From Candidatus Zixiibacteriota bacterium (GTDB taxonomy: Bacteria; Zixibacteria; MSB-5A5; GN15; JACZUZ01): a stretch of 64,000 nucleotides of DNA. Positions 18,087 to 26,718 of the stretch are shown piece after piece. The notes beneath the pieces were generated by a model. It was given only the letters and a program-made list of their open reading frames with translations. It searched no databases and had not been told where the DNA came from. How positions within the stretch are numbered: the first letter of the stretch is position 1; every line of letters begins with the position of its first letter. The stretch covers positions 1 through 64,000 of the forward strand of contig JAJRPJ010000016.1 in assembly GCA_024280835.1 (NCBI GenBank). The letters run 5' to 3'. The position numbers were made by a program, and so were the translations under genes.

Positions 18087-19118
18087 ATGAGAAAACTTGT
18101 ATCAATGTTGCTGGGTATGGCAATTGTAGTTTCTCACACTAATTCATCGGCTGCCGAATTGGTCATAACTAAGGTCTTGGAAGTAGGACCTGGTCGCTCA
18201 TCACTCTATGAAGAGCCATTGAAATTTTCTCCCGATGGTAGCCTATTGTCATACTTTAGTGGTCGGACACTAATGGTTTCTGACACTCTGGGTAATACAA
18301 GAGAAATACTGCAAATGGATTCAAACCCCATTTTTTATCAATGGTTGAATGATAACGAACTTGTAGTAATGGAGCATCGTAGATTGGGACGAGGTTCAGA
18401 TTATAGAAGGATGGTCCAAATAGAAGTTTCGTCAAACACAATGCAGGTGCTCGCTGAGCATACTCGCCCCCCCTTTGGCCAAACAGCCACCACAGAACCT
18501 TTGAATGGACCTTATCTAACAACCGACAGAAATGTCTTTTTTCAGCAAGGAGTCAAGCATAATAGATCGCCAGTTTTTCCAATCAGTGTGAATCCGGTCA
18601 ATAGAAAGCTCTTTTCTGGAAGAGTTGATCGCGAAGCAGTTTGGGGGGACGATGGGCTCTACCTCGTTTCACTTGGAACTGGGGATTCAACTCGAATTGG
18701 TCCAAAGCCACATGAGTATATGCCTTTTCGGCCGGTAGTCCACCCTGAACTAACCTACGTAATAAACGGCGGAACGATGATGCGCATAGCAGACAGCGCT
18801 TTCATCGTGTTGGACACAATGATTTCCTCTACACCTCCAGGGACAGATAATTGCGGAGTTGAATTACCAACATTCAATCCTGTTTATCCTGAGGTTGTCT
18901 TCAATTTAGTTTGTTATGGTGGAGATGAGCATAGTGGTATCCCACTGGTTGAGATTGACCACATGGCTACTTATGATTACGAAACGAATGAAATTCAAGT
19001 GCTAGACTCTCTCATTAATATCTATAATTGTACATCCCCTTGCATTGCTTCAGATGGATTGAAAATTGGATTTCTCTCCGGTGGCCACGTTTATATATTG
19101 TTTCGAGATGAAAAGTGA
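18087..19118 (+). CDS. Exported protein of unknown function, beta-propeller-like
   Basis: 343 residues. A signal peptide is evident (MRKLVSMLLGMAIVV, cleavage near residue 22). The body has weakly repeated beta-rich blocks such as LKFSPDGSLLSYFSG and the C-terminal ASDGLKIGFLSGGHVYILF, reminiscent of TolB/PD40 propeller blades. Two cysteine pairs occur in the C-terminal half (DNCGVEL..VCYGG; NCTSPC). No catalytic motif is visible. Flanked on the 3' side by two palindromic repeat elements. Function unknown. Confidence 0.7.
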   Translation: MRKLVSMLLGMAIVVSHTNSSAAELVITKVLEVGPGRSSLYEEPLKFSPDGSLLSYFSGRTLMVSDTLGNTREILQMDSNPIFYQWLNDNELVVMEHRRLGRGSDYRRMVQIEVSSNTMQVLAEHTRPPFGQTATTEPLNGPYLTTDRNVFFQQGVKHNRSPVFPISVNPVNRKLFSGRVDREAVWGDDGLYLVSLGTGDSTRIGPKPHEYMPFRPVVHPELTYVINGGTMMRIADSAFIVLDTMISSTPPGTDNCGVELPTFNPVYPEVVFNLVCYGGDEHSGIPLVEIDHMATYDYETNEIQVLDSLINIYNCTSPCIASDGLKIGFLSGGHVYILFRDEK

Positions 19119-19137
19119 TAACATCAAGAGCTAGTGT

Positions 19138-19245
19138 GTAGGGCAGGAGCCCTGTGCTCCTGCTATGTTTGTTCAAAATCAATTGTAACAATTCGAAATT
19201 ACTGTTTGAAAACAAAACGTCGGGAGCGCAGAGCTCCCAACCTAC
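19138..19245. repeat. 108-bp element with hairpin-forming terminal inverted repeats (element A)
   Basis: The left end GTAGGGCAGGAGCCCTGTGC and the right end GCAGAGCTCCCAACCTAC are imperfect inverted copies of one another. Each end also folds on itself (GCAGGAGC/GCTCCTGC and GGGAGC/GCTCCC). There is no coding capacity. It resembles a MITE or REP-pair (BIME-like) element. No target duplication was recognised. Confidence 0.75.
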
Positions 19246-19291
19246 TCAAACTACTCTCTTCTTACCTATGCTCAGTTCTACTTCTAATAAT

Positions 19292-19463
19292 GTAGGTCGT
19301 GTCCCCTTTTCAGGGACTTGACTTTAACTCTGCTTTTGACGGAGCGGTTGCCTACTATCGAGAAACTGTTTTTGGGTTCGCTGCTTTGTGTGGTTGTATT
19401 CTTGTTCGAGATTGAGTTCTTGTAGAGGAGATGTCAAGTCCCTAAAAAGGGGACTTGACCTAC
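19292..19463. repeat. 172-bp element with terminal inverted repeats (element B)
   Basis: The left end, GTAGGTC followed by GTCCCCTTTTCAGGGACTTG (to 19322), is an inverted copy of the right end, GTCAAGTCCCTAAAAAGG then GGACTTGACCTAC (19433-19463). The core of about 110 bp has no open frame of note. It shares the terminal GTAGG...CCTAC with element A, 46 bp away, and ends 8 bp from the stop of the EamA gene. Confidence 0.78.
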
Positions 19464-19470
19464 GATATTT

Positions 19471-20433
19471 CTAGTTATTTAACGTAGTTTTCTTTTTTGC
19501 GAAATTCAGTTCTACGGCTAGGACTCCGGCTATTATTAAGGCGCCGCCTAGGGCGAATTGGTAGGTTATGGTTTCGCTTTTCATGATGTAGGCCAAGGCT
19601 ACTACAATGAACGGTTGTAGGTTGTGGAACGGGGCTACTCGGGAGGCGTCGAAGTATTTGATGGCCCAGTACCAGAGGACGTAGGCGCCGATTGAGAGGC
19701 CTGTACCAAGGTAAATGACAGCGCCCCAGCCAGCGGCGCTGATTGCGCCGAGGTCGACATTCCACGTGGTGTAGATTCCGAATGGGAAGTAGACGATTGT
19801 GCCAGAGAGGGCGGCGTAGGCGGTGACTTTGAAGGCGCCATAGCGTTCGACTAGAGGCTTGCCAAGGACTGTGTAGAGGCCCCAGACTATGACTGCTATC
19901 AGGATTATGAAGTCGCCATAGAGCATATCGGCGCTGAACTCTACGCCTTGTTGGGAAACGATGATGACTGCGCCGATGACTGCCAAGGTGACACCCACTC
20001 CCCTTCTTAGGGTGAAGCGTTCTTTTAGAATGATGAGTGAAAAGATATAGATGAAAATTGGTGTAAAGGCGAAGAGTAGTGAGCCGTGTGTGGCGGTTGT
20101 AAAATCTTGGCCATAGATAAACATCGCCTGATTAAGAACGACAATCATCACACCCAGCGCGGCGATCTTGATTGCGTCATGCCGCGGGATACGGACTTTG
20201 TCGCCTAGCCACGGCAGTAGCGCCAGCATCACGACAGTCGCTATTAAGAAGCGGAAAAATGCGAATGTGAATGGCGGCACTTCCTCTAGGCCGAATTTTG
20301 TAATCGGAAAAGCAAGCGCCCCGAGGAATTGCTGGATGACTATGACAGTGTAGAAATGAATACGACTAGGTGTTTTTACAGAACTACCTTTATCACCAAT
20401 ATTTCGATTGGCGAGTTCTTCTACATTCTCCAC
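19471..20433 (-). CDS. DMT-superfamily transporter, EamA family
   Basis: 320 residues with about ten hydrophobic helices in two EamA repeats. The first shows the FPITKFGLEEVPPFTFAFFR signature and the second begins near DFIILIAVIVWGLYTVLGK. The family exports metabolites or amino acids across the inner membrane; the substrate is not predictable. The N-terminus carries about 25 hydrophilic residues, so a later start is possible. It ends very close to repeat element B and lies 33 bases downstream of the M20 peptidase gene, so the two may be co-transcribed. Confidence 0.9.
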   Translation of the reverse strand: MENVEELANRNIGDKGSSVKTPSRIHFYTVIVIQQFLGALAFPITKFGLEEVPPFTFAFFRFLIATVVMLALLPWLGDKVRIPRHDAIKIAALGVMIVVLNQAMFIYGQDFTTATHGSLLFAFTPIFIYIFSLIILKERFTLRRGVGVTLAVIGAVIIVSQQGVEFSADMLYGDFIILIAVIVWGLYTVLGKPLVERYGAFKVTAYAALSGTIVYFPFGIYTTWNVDLGAISAAGWGAVIYLGTGLSIGAYVLWYWAIKYFDASRVAPFHNLQPFIVVALAYIMKSETITYQFALGGALIIAGVLAVELNFAKKKTTLNN

Positions 20434-20466
20434 AGAAACAGAATTCCTCAGGCGCTAAGCGTGGCG

Positions 20467-21834
20467 CTAGCTTTTGACTTTCGAAAGCTCATCGAGAAGC
20501 GCGACCGCAGTCCGGCAACCACCCTCGAAATCTTCGTAACGATATTTCTCGTTGGGGCTGTGAGCATTGTCGTCATGCTGACCGAAACCGAGTAACAATG
20601 TGTTCAAGCCGAGGAGCTCTTTGAAGACTCCGACGACAGGAATTGAGCCGCCCTCTTTCATACACAACGGATCTACACCAAAGCCAGTTTTTAGCGCGCG
20701 ACCTGCGGCTTCGAGCCATGGGCCATCTGTTGGGGTTTCAACTGCGGGTGTGGCTTCACGTTCGAAGACTTCGACTGTGACACCTTTTGGAGCTAGCTCT
20801 TTGATTTTTTTGACGACTGCGGCGCTGACTTTGCTTGGGTCTTGGCTGGGAACCATGCGCATGGTGATTTTGCAGGTCGCCCACGAGGGAATGATTGTCT
20901 TGGCGCCTTCGCCTTGGTAGCCGCCAGTTATACCGTTGATATCGAGAGTTGGTCTGCGCCATGTGCGCTCAAGTGTGGTGAAGCCTTTTTCGCCAACTAC
21001 TTCAGGAAGGCCTAAGCCTTTGGCATACTCTTTTTCGTCGACTGCAAGTTTCTTCCAAGATTCCTTTTCCAAATCTGTGACTGGGTCGACATCGTCGTAG
21101 TAGCCATCGACCGTGATATGATGGTTTTCATCTTTGAGACCTGCGATTATTTCACAGAGGGCATTGATTGGGTTTTCGATCGCTCCACCGAATGAGCCTG
21201 AGTGGACATCACGGTCTGGACCAGTGACTTTGACTTCGATAAAGACGATTCCGCGGAGGCCATAAGTTACCGCAGGTTTGCCCGGGGCGAATTGCGAGCC
21301 GTCGGAGACGACAACAATGTCTGCTTTTAGTTTGTCTAGATTGGATTCTATGAATTTGGGTAGGTTGGCGGAGGAAACCTCCTCCTCACCTTCGATCATG
21401 AATTTGACATTTAACGGCAACTCGCCGCTGGCCTGAATGTGCGCTTCAAGGGCTTTGAAATGCGCAAAGACCTGGCCTTTGTCGTCGGTTGCGCCTCGCG
21501 CATAGATGACATCATCAAGCATGACTGGCTCGAATGGGCCGCTTTTCCAGAGATCAAGGGGTTCTGGAGGTTGGACGTCGTAGTGTCCGTAAATTAGCAC
21601 AGTCGGCAAGTCATCTGAGACGATACGTTCGGCATAGACTACTGGGTGGCCATCGGTTTCGCAAATCTCGGCGGTCATGCCGATATTAGTAAGATGGTCT
21701 TTGACCCATGTGGCGCAGTCTCTGAGATCAGGGGTGTGTTTACTTTGGGCTGAGACTGATTTGAAGCGTAGGAAGTCAAAATAATCGGCAAGGCGTTGTT
21801 CTTTTTGGCTGTCTAAATATTCGGCTGGTGACAT
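20467..21834 (-). CDS. M20-family dipeptidase
   Basis: 455 residues, typical for cytosolic non-specific dipeptidases of family M20. The dizinc ligands and catalytic residues are visible: YGHYDVQPP (His, with following Asp), GATDDKGQ (bridging Asp), EGEEEVSS (general-base Glu), VSDGSQ (Asp) and the C-terminal GQHDDNAHSPNE (His). The dimerisation domain starts near YGLRGIVFIEVKVTG and includes DVHSGSFGG. It hydrolyses dipeptides in the cytoplasm. It lies between the ferritin-like and EamA genes on the same strand. Confidence 0.95.
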   Translation of the reverse strand: MSPAEYLDSQKEQRLADYFDFLRFKSVSAQSKHTPDLRDCATWVKDHLTNIGMTAEICETDGHPVVYAERIVSDDLPTVLIYGHYDVQPPEPLDLWKSGPFEPVMLDDVIYARGATDDKGQVFAHFKALEAHIQASGELPLNVKFMIEGEEEVSSANLPKFIESNLDKLKADIVVVSDGSQFAPGKPAVTYGLRGIVFIEVKVTGPDRDVHSGSFGGAIENPINALCEIIAGLKDENHHITVDGYYDDVDPVTDLEKESWKKLAVDEKEYAKGLGLPEVVGEKGFTTLERTWRRPTLDINGITGGYQGEGAKTIIPSWATCKITMRMVPSQDPSKVSAAVVKKIKELAPKGVTVEVFEREATPAVETPTDGPWLEAAGRALKTGFGVDPLCMKEGGSIPVVGVFKELLGLNTLLLGFGQHDDNAHSPNEKYRYEDFEGGCRTAVALLDELSKVKS

Positions 21835-21915
21835 GCTATGAATCCTTTATTGAATTCTGGCGTTTATTGATTTGGTCAAAGCTGCGCCAGCTATTGGTGA
21901 TTAGATTTGTTATGG

Positions 21916-22443
21916 TTACTTGTGACTCTTAAACCAAGTTGCAGGGTCTTCCATGAAATCTAGGCATGAGCGTAACATCACAGTGTGAGCGTTTTCTTCA
22001 TTGATAAAATACTCGTAGATGCGCCGCACGTTTTCATCGTCGGTGTCTTTAATTTTCTGACGATAGAACTCTTCGGTGTCTTCTTCCATCTCTAGAGCGG
22101 TCTTGTAGGCTTCGATATCGCCCGCGCTGGCGCTGCCATCAACTTTCAATTCCGCTAGACGCTTATTGAAAAATATGATTTTTTCCTGAGGACTTTCGGA
22201 ATCCTCTTCCATCGGAATCGATTCTCCAGTTTCGGAGATGGCCTGATACATTTTTTGAATCTTGTCGGCGTGATTATCTTCCTGCGAGGCAAGATATTCA
22301 AACGTTCTTTTGGCTGCTGGATGTTCTGATTTGGCTGCGGCTTCAAGCAAGAATTTTTTGCCTTCATGCTCAATTTTTAGCGCGATTCTAAACGGCTCTA
22401 GAATCTTCTCTTTTCCTTCTGCGGAATAGCGCTTTGCGTTCAT
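21916..22443 (-). CDS. Ferritin-like / rubrerythrin-type diiron protein
   Basis: 175 residues, all helical. A four-helix bundle with two E-x2-H type iron motifs is visible: IEHEGKKFL, SQEDNHADKI, LEMEEDTEEFYRQ and INEENAHTVML. The C-terminal rubredoxin domain of classical rubrerythrins is absent. Members of this superfamily reduce peroxide or handle iron in the cytoplasm. The gene is on the same strand as the downstream M20 peptidase gene, 81 bases away. Confidence 0.85.
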   Translation of the reverse strand: MNAKRYSAEGKEKILEPFRIALKIEHEGKKFLLEAAAKSEHPAAKRTFEYLASQEDNHADKIQKMYQAISETGESIPMEEDSESPQEKIIFFNKRLAELKVDGSASAGDIEAYKTALEMEEDTEEFYRQKIKDTDDENVRRIYEYFINEENAHTVMLRSCLDFMEDPATWFKSHK

Positions 22444-22580
22444 CTTATTTGTGCCCCTGATTATTTCTATTCATTCAACTCTAGTAATTGACCCTGCTAT
22501 TGGGCGTGCTGGTAAAGTAATACCGAATTCGACGGTGGGCAAATCTGCCAAATACAAACTGCCACAGTGTTGCTCCAGTT

Positions 22581-23372
22581 CTACAAATCCATTCGCCGAA
22601 ATTTAAGTGTCGCCAAAAGATAGACGCCAATTGCTGATAGAGTTGAAGTCCAGAGAGGCGACCAGTCTACGGAGTTTGAGCCGAGGACTTTGGCGGATGT
22701 TAACATTGCGGAAATATCCGAGCTACGCGGCAGGAGATAATAACAAAAGTCCGCTAGTTGGGTGAGTATTGAGTTATCGACCAGCGCCAGAAGTCCGCGC
22801 ATTTTATCGAGCGACAAGATTTGAGCCAAGAGCCAGAGCGCAAAAGTCAGCAAGAATGCGAATGAACCCGAGCGAGTTGCCAAGCCGAGGAATGAAAGCA
22901 TCGGGACGTAGATCATAAAGACAATTACTTCTAAGCCGATCTGTTGAGCAATCTCCGATGCTGGAACGTGCCCTGGGAACCATTGATGCAATAGTAGGCC
23001 ATAGATTCCCAACGTAACTAGAATCACTAATGAATATACGATAGTTGTTGAGAGAATCGTGTATGACAATAATCGCGTTCGAGAGATAGGCTTTGAGAGA
23101 TAGAATCCCGCTAGGGTTGGCCTCAACATCTCTGGTAGACGCCGACTGGCTCCAAAGACCGACAAGAAAATTAGGACAGCTCCTAGAGACGAAACTCCAG
23201 TGAAAGAGTTCATTCCGCTGAGAGAGATATTACCGCTGGAGGTAATTTGGAAAGTCGCATTACTGAGAACGTAAACACCACCTGACCAAATCATGAGAAC
23301 TGCACCGAAGAGATACATCACCCGACTTTTTAGGGTGGTTGAGAATGTAAGTAACAAAATACCGCGAAACAT
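22581..23372 (-). CDS. ABC transporter permease (ABC-2 like)
   Basis: 263 residues with about six hydrophobic helices, starting with an amphipathic LLTFSTTLKSRVMYLFGAVLM segment. FYLSKPISRTRLLSYTIL is the type of sequence seen in ABC-2 membrane subunits. The gene follows the ATPase gene by 34 bases, so the pair forms one transporter. The substrate is unknown. Confidence 0.85.
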   Translation of the reverse strand: MFRGILLLTFSTTLKSRVMYLFGAVLMIWSGGVYVLSNATFQITSSGNISLSGMNSFTGVSSLGAVLIFLSVFGASRRLPEMLRPTLAGFYLSKPISRTRLLSYTILSTTIVYSLVILVTLGIYGLLLHQWFPGHVPASEIAQQIGLEVIVFMIYVPMLSFLGLATRSGSFAFLLTFALWLLAQILSLDKMRGLLALVDNSILTQLADFCYYLLPRSSDISAMLTSAKVLGSNSVDWSPLWTSTLSAIGVYLLATLKFRRMDL

Positions 23373-23406
23373 TTTGGTGTCCTTGTTTTGTCTGATTTAA
23401 GTCCGA

Positions 23407-24420
23407 CTAACCTTTTTCAGTTGTCTTTTCCGTGGGGCTATCCTGCGCCGCAGAGGTGAGAGGCGCAGGAGCTTCTCTGGTGACGCCATTTACTTCTGCT
23501 CGAGCCTCTTCGACTAATTCGAGAAAGACTGTTTCTAGTGAGCGTCGGCGTTGGCTGAGTGAGCGGATACTGGCGCCATGACCTCTGAGCCAATCGCTGA
23601 GACGGTCTATGTCTGAGTCAGTGACGACATGGGCGATTAGTTCATTGTTTGAAAAACTTATTATGCTGGCAATCTCCTCGGGAGGGTGAATGCAATCGTC
23701 ATTGAAAGCGCCTTGGATAACATATTCTAACCCGATGGCTGTTAGTTCAGCGACAGAGCCAATGGTCAACGCTCTACCCTGATTAAGGATTGCCACTCTG
23801 TCACAAATGTTCTCGACTTCGGCCAGCGCGTGCGAATTTATCAATGTTGTCTTGCCTTCGGCTTTTAGGTCGCGTATCAGTTTGCCTATTTCGGCGCGCC
23901 CTACAGGATCGACCCCGTCAGTTGGTTCGTCGAGAATGAGTAAATCTGGGTCATGGATTAGAGCTTGGGCGATTCCTACTCGTTGGGCCATGCCCTTGCT
24001 GTATTTGGCAAACTTGGTGTCTGCCCACTCTAGCATACCAACTCTATTGAGGAGAAGATCCGCTCGTTGACGAATTGCCGAATCTGGCATACCAGTCAAA
24101 CGTCCAGCTAAGGTAATGAGCTCTCTGCCAGTCATGTTTCTGGGAAATCGATGATTTTCCTGTAGATAGCCGACCTTTGCTCGGGCGGTCGGATCCGACA
24201 ATTGCCTCCCGAATAACTCGCAGGAGCCAGAGGTCGGCTTTAGGATACCAAGAATCGATTTGACTAGGGTGGTTTTGCCAGCTCCATTTGGACCGAGGAG
24301 GCCAAATATCTCGCCTGAATGGACTTCTAGGGAGACACCTTTGAGAGCTTCGATGCCCTTGCCGGTAATGCCTCCCGCGTATGTTTTCTTTAGATTAGTT
24401 ATCTTGAGAGGGATTGTCAT
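23407..24420 (-). CDS. ABC transporter ATP-binding protein
   Basis: 337 residues. The nucleotide-binding domain has Walker A GPNGAGKTT (43-51), Q-loop Gln87, signature YSKGMAQR (140-147), Walker B LLILDEP (160-166) and the H-loop His197. The signature is KGMAQR, as in ABC-2 exporters, rather than LSGGQ. A C-terminal extension of about 100 residues follows, with a proline/alanine/threonine-rich tail. It powers the permease encoded next. Divergent from the DUF1573 genes, with a 213-base shared promoter region. Confidence 0.95.
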   Translation of the reverse strand: MTIPLKITNLKKTYAGGITGKGIEALKGVSLEVHSGEIFGLLGPNGAGKTTLVKSILGILKPTSGSCELFGRQLSDPTARAKVGYLQENHRFPRNMTGRELITLAGRLTGMPDSAIRQRADLLLNRVGMLEWADTKFAKYSKGMAQRVGIAQALIHDPDLLILDEPTDGVDPVGRAEIGKLIRDLKAEGKTTLINSHALAEVENICDRVAILNQGRALTIGSVAELTAIGLEYVIQGAFNDDCIHPPEEIASIISFSNNELIAHVVTDSDIDRLSDWLRGHGASIRSLSQRRRSLETVFLELVEEARAEVNGVTREAPAPLTSAAQDSPTEKTTEKG

Positions 24421-24633
24421 TGCTGGTACTATCTTTGTTGGTTTAGTATAATTTTGTTAAGCAAAAACTGACTTCTGTTTGCATTTTAGATGGAACGGCG
24501 TATTATTCATCTTCATATAAAGAGGGCCAACTCACCGGCTTGGGTCTCTTTATCAAAGACGCGCCGTGTGGGGCAATGTAGCTCCAGATAAATTGTAAAT
24601 GCAACTCAAAAGCACGCTAAGTAGGCCTTCTAG

Positions 24634-25443
24634 ATGATTAATTTTCGCAGAGACAATAACAAAGACAATTGGAGCGACAAGCCGTCATCAATTTCAAGGA
24701 ATAGAGCGACCAGTAGCGCTGTTGCATTTGTAGGAGCTTTGGCGATTACTTTTCTTGCCAGCTCTGGACTTTGGGCGAATTCTCGACTGACAGTCTCGAA
24801 TCCTGAATTTGATTTCGGTTTTGTACCGACAAATTGTGATGTTACATACAATTATTGGCTACATTCGACTGGTTCTTCAGACTTGCGAATTGAGTGGACT
24901 GACGCCTCTTGCCCATGTGCCCAGCTTCCTATTTCCAGCGATGTTATCAAATCTGGGGACTCTACGGCATTTGAATTGATATTCATCGCTGGCCGTGTCG
25001 CTGGAGCTATCACTCGTAGTCCCTATATCAAAACCAACGCCGACAATGATCCTGAGCGTCTCAAGTTTACCGCGAAAGTTGTTCCAGGTGAAACTGGGAA
25101 AGTTGAACCACTCGGCATCAAGCCCTTTAGGGCTGATCTTTCGTCAATTGGCCGTTTTTCTCAGGACACCGCCCGTATAACGCTATTCAATAACTCCGAA
25201 TTCCCAATGGAATTAAGCGTGGTTTATACGCGACCTGAGTATTTTTCGATTGTCTTGCCAGAGACTATCAAGCCAGGAGAGTCTAGGGTCTGCTTGGTCG
25301 TTCTCAATAGCGAATCTCCAGAGGCGGTTGGCGCCGCATTTGCGAAGTCTTTTACTATTGAGGCGTCTTTGCGAAGGGTCGGAGATAGTAATTTGAAGAC
25401 TAGGTTTACGATTCCTGTTAGACGTAAGTACTCCGCCAAGTAG
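24634..25443 (+). CDS. DUF1573 domain exported protein, paralogue 1 (CPC form)
   Basis: 269 residues. A basic N-terminus and a hydrophobic segment (about 28-48) ending LWANS form a signal peptide. The DUF1573 (ASPM/SPD2/hydin-like Ig) domain starts at FDFGFVPTN. The family's CGC motif is CPC here (Cys93, Cys95). A second Ig-like region occupies the C-terminal half. It heads a run of three tandem paralogues on the + strand. The function of DUF1573 is unestablished; the domain is a periplasmic or surface Ig fold. Confidence 0.85.
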   Translation: MINFRRDNNKDNWSDKPSSISRNRATSSAVAFVGALAITFLASSGLWANSRLTVSNPEFDFGFVPTNCDVTYNYWLHSTGSSDLRIEWTDASCPCAQLPISSDVIKSGDSTAFELIFIAGRVAGAITRSPYIKTNADNDPERLKFTAKVVPGETGKVEPLGIKPFRADLSSIGRFSQDTARITLFNNSEFPMELSVVYTRPEYFSIVLPETIKPGESRVCLVVLNSESPEAVGAAFAKSFTIEASLRRVGDSNLKTRFTIPVRRKYSAK

Positions 25444-25511
25444 TGAGAGTATTATTGAGGCAGTATTATTGGGACAATATTGTTGAAAAACTTTTATTGA
25501 GGACTAATGAA

Positions 25512-26339
25512 GTGAAGCGCTACAGTAATATGAGCAAACTCTTGCGAGTTTCTCAACACAACTCAAAGATTTTTCAGACATCTATATTCCAATCATCGTC
25601 TCGTCGATTGACTCGCATTTTCTTGATGACTTTGGCGGTTATTGCATTTTCAGCTTCCATGCCCATGAAGACTGTCTGGGCTGAAAGCGGTGTTAGATTT
25701 GACCATACAGAGTTTAATTTTGGTCAGATTCCAGTCGGAGCTCTTGGGAGTCATACGTTTTGGATTCATGCCGTAGGCGCTGACACAATTGTTATTGATA
25801 CGGTGATTACGGGTTGTGGTTGTACGACTATTCCACTCGAGACAAAAGTACTAGCCCCTAGTGACAGTGTGGCTTTTGAAATTGTTTTCGACAGCAAAGG
25901 AATTTTGGGAAGCGTCGCCAAAAGGCCGGGCTTCAAAGTTAAAGATGATACGACACTCTATGATGTTAAGTTCTATGCATCGGTGATTTCCAGTGACACT
26001 GAGTTTTTCCCTATTTCTATTTTGCCACCATTGTTTCCAATTAATGAAGACAAAGCGCGTTCGGGGATTGATTTCCCATTCACTTTGTCCAATCTATCTG
26101 ACGAGGATATCACAGTTAGAGTCGTCGATTTTCCTAGAGCAATATTTGAAATCGAATTGGCAGAAGCTATTCCAGCTAAGGGTAGTATCACAGGGCATTT
26201 TAAGATGCTCGCAGGATACCCACTTGGCGAGAACATTAGTAAATCAATGACATTTGAAGTAAATAATAGTCAGCTCTTTCGACTCTCGGCTCCGATCATA
26301 ATGAAGGCGACATCGAAGGCGCCTGAAGAAGCAAAATAG
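25512..26339 (+). CDS. DUF1573 domain exported protein, paralogue 2 (CGC form)
   Basis: 275 residues from GTG 25512, chosen because GAGGA (25499-25503) lies 8 nt upstream; ATG 25530 is an alternative. A signal-like hydrophobic segment ends near MKTVWAES. The DUF1573 domain begins FNFGQIPVG and carries the canonical motif GCGCTTIPLE with Cys102 and Cys104. This copy is the reference for aligning the selenocysteine position of paralogue 3. It probably shares a transcript with paralogue 1, whose stop is 68 bases upstream. Confidence 0.85.
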   Translation: MKRYSNMSKLLRVSQHNSKIFQTSIFQSSSRRLTRIFLMTLAVIAFSASMPMKTVWAESGVRFDHTEFNFGQIPVGALGSHTFWIHAVGADTIVIDTVITGCGCTTIPLETKVLAPSDSVAFEIVFDSKGILGSVAKRPGFKVKDDTTLYDVKFYASVISSDTEFFPISILPPLFPINEDKARSGIDFPFTLSNLSDEDITVRVVDFPRAIFEIELAEAIPAKGSITGHFKMLAGYPLGENISKSMTFEVNNSQLFRLSAPIIMKATSKAPEEAK

Positions 26340-26718
26340 GATTTTGTAAGCCAATAGTTACAGGCAATTAGAGACCAACAAAGTCCACGCGACGTAAGCG
26401 ACTGGCGCTCAGACAATTACGGGCAAGGCAATACTGGAACAAAAAGCGCCGATAACTGTACTAAGAATAACGGCTAGGCTGTCAGCTAATATGTATTCAT
26501 CGTTACAGCAGTGATAGACAACCGAGAGAAGTTCTTGCCAGCAGGCCGATTAATGAGTTATATTGGTGTCGGTCGAGAATGCTGCACGTTCGCGGCATGG
26601 CGATTTTCTCGACGCAATTTTTCTCGATTTAAAGAGAATCAAAACCAGAGCTACTTTGACTTTCAACTTGAAGAAACATTTAAGAAATAAACTCACAATA
26701 AATCCGTATAGGTCTCAA
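26340..26718 (+). other. Intergenic region with a large hairpin (26572-26613)
   Basis: This 379-base gap separates DUF1573 paralogues 2 and 3. An 8-bp stem, GTCGAGAA (26572-26579) with TTCTCGAC (26606-26613), encloses a second stem, TGCTGC/GCGGCA (26580-26585 with 26592-26597). A T run starts about four bases after it. It could be a terminator or a leader structure of paralogue 3. No gene is visible otherwise. Confidence 0.5.
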
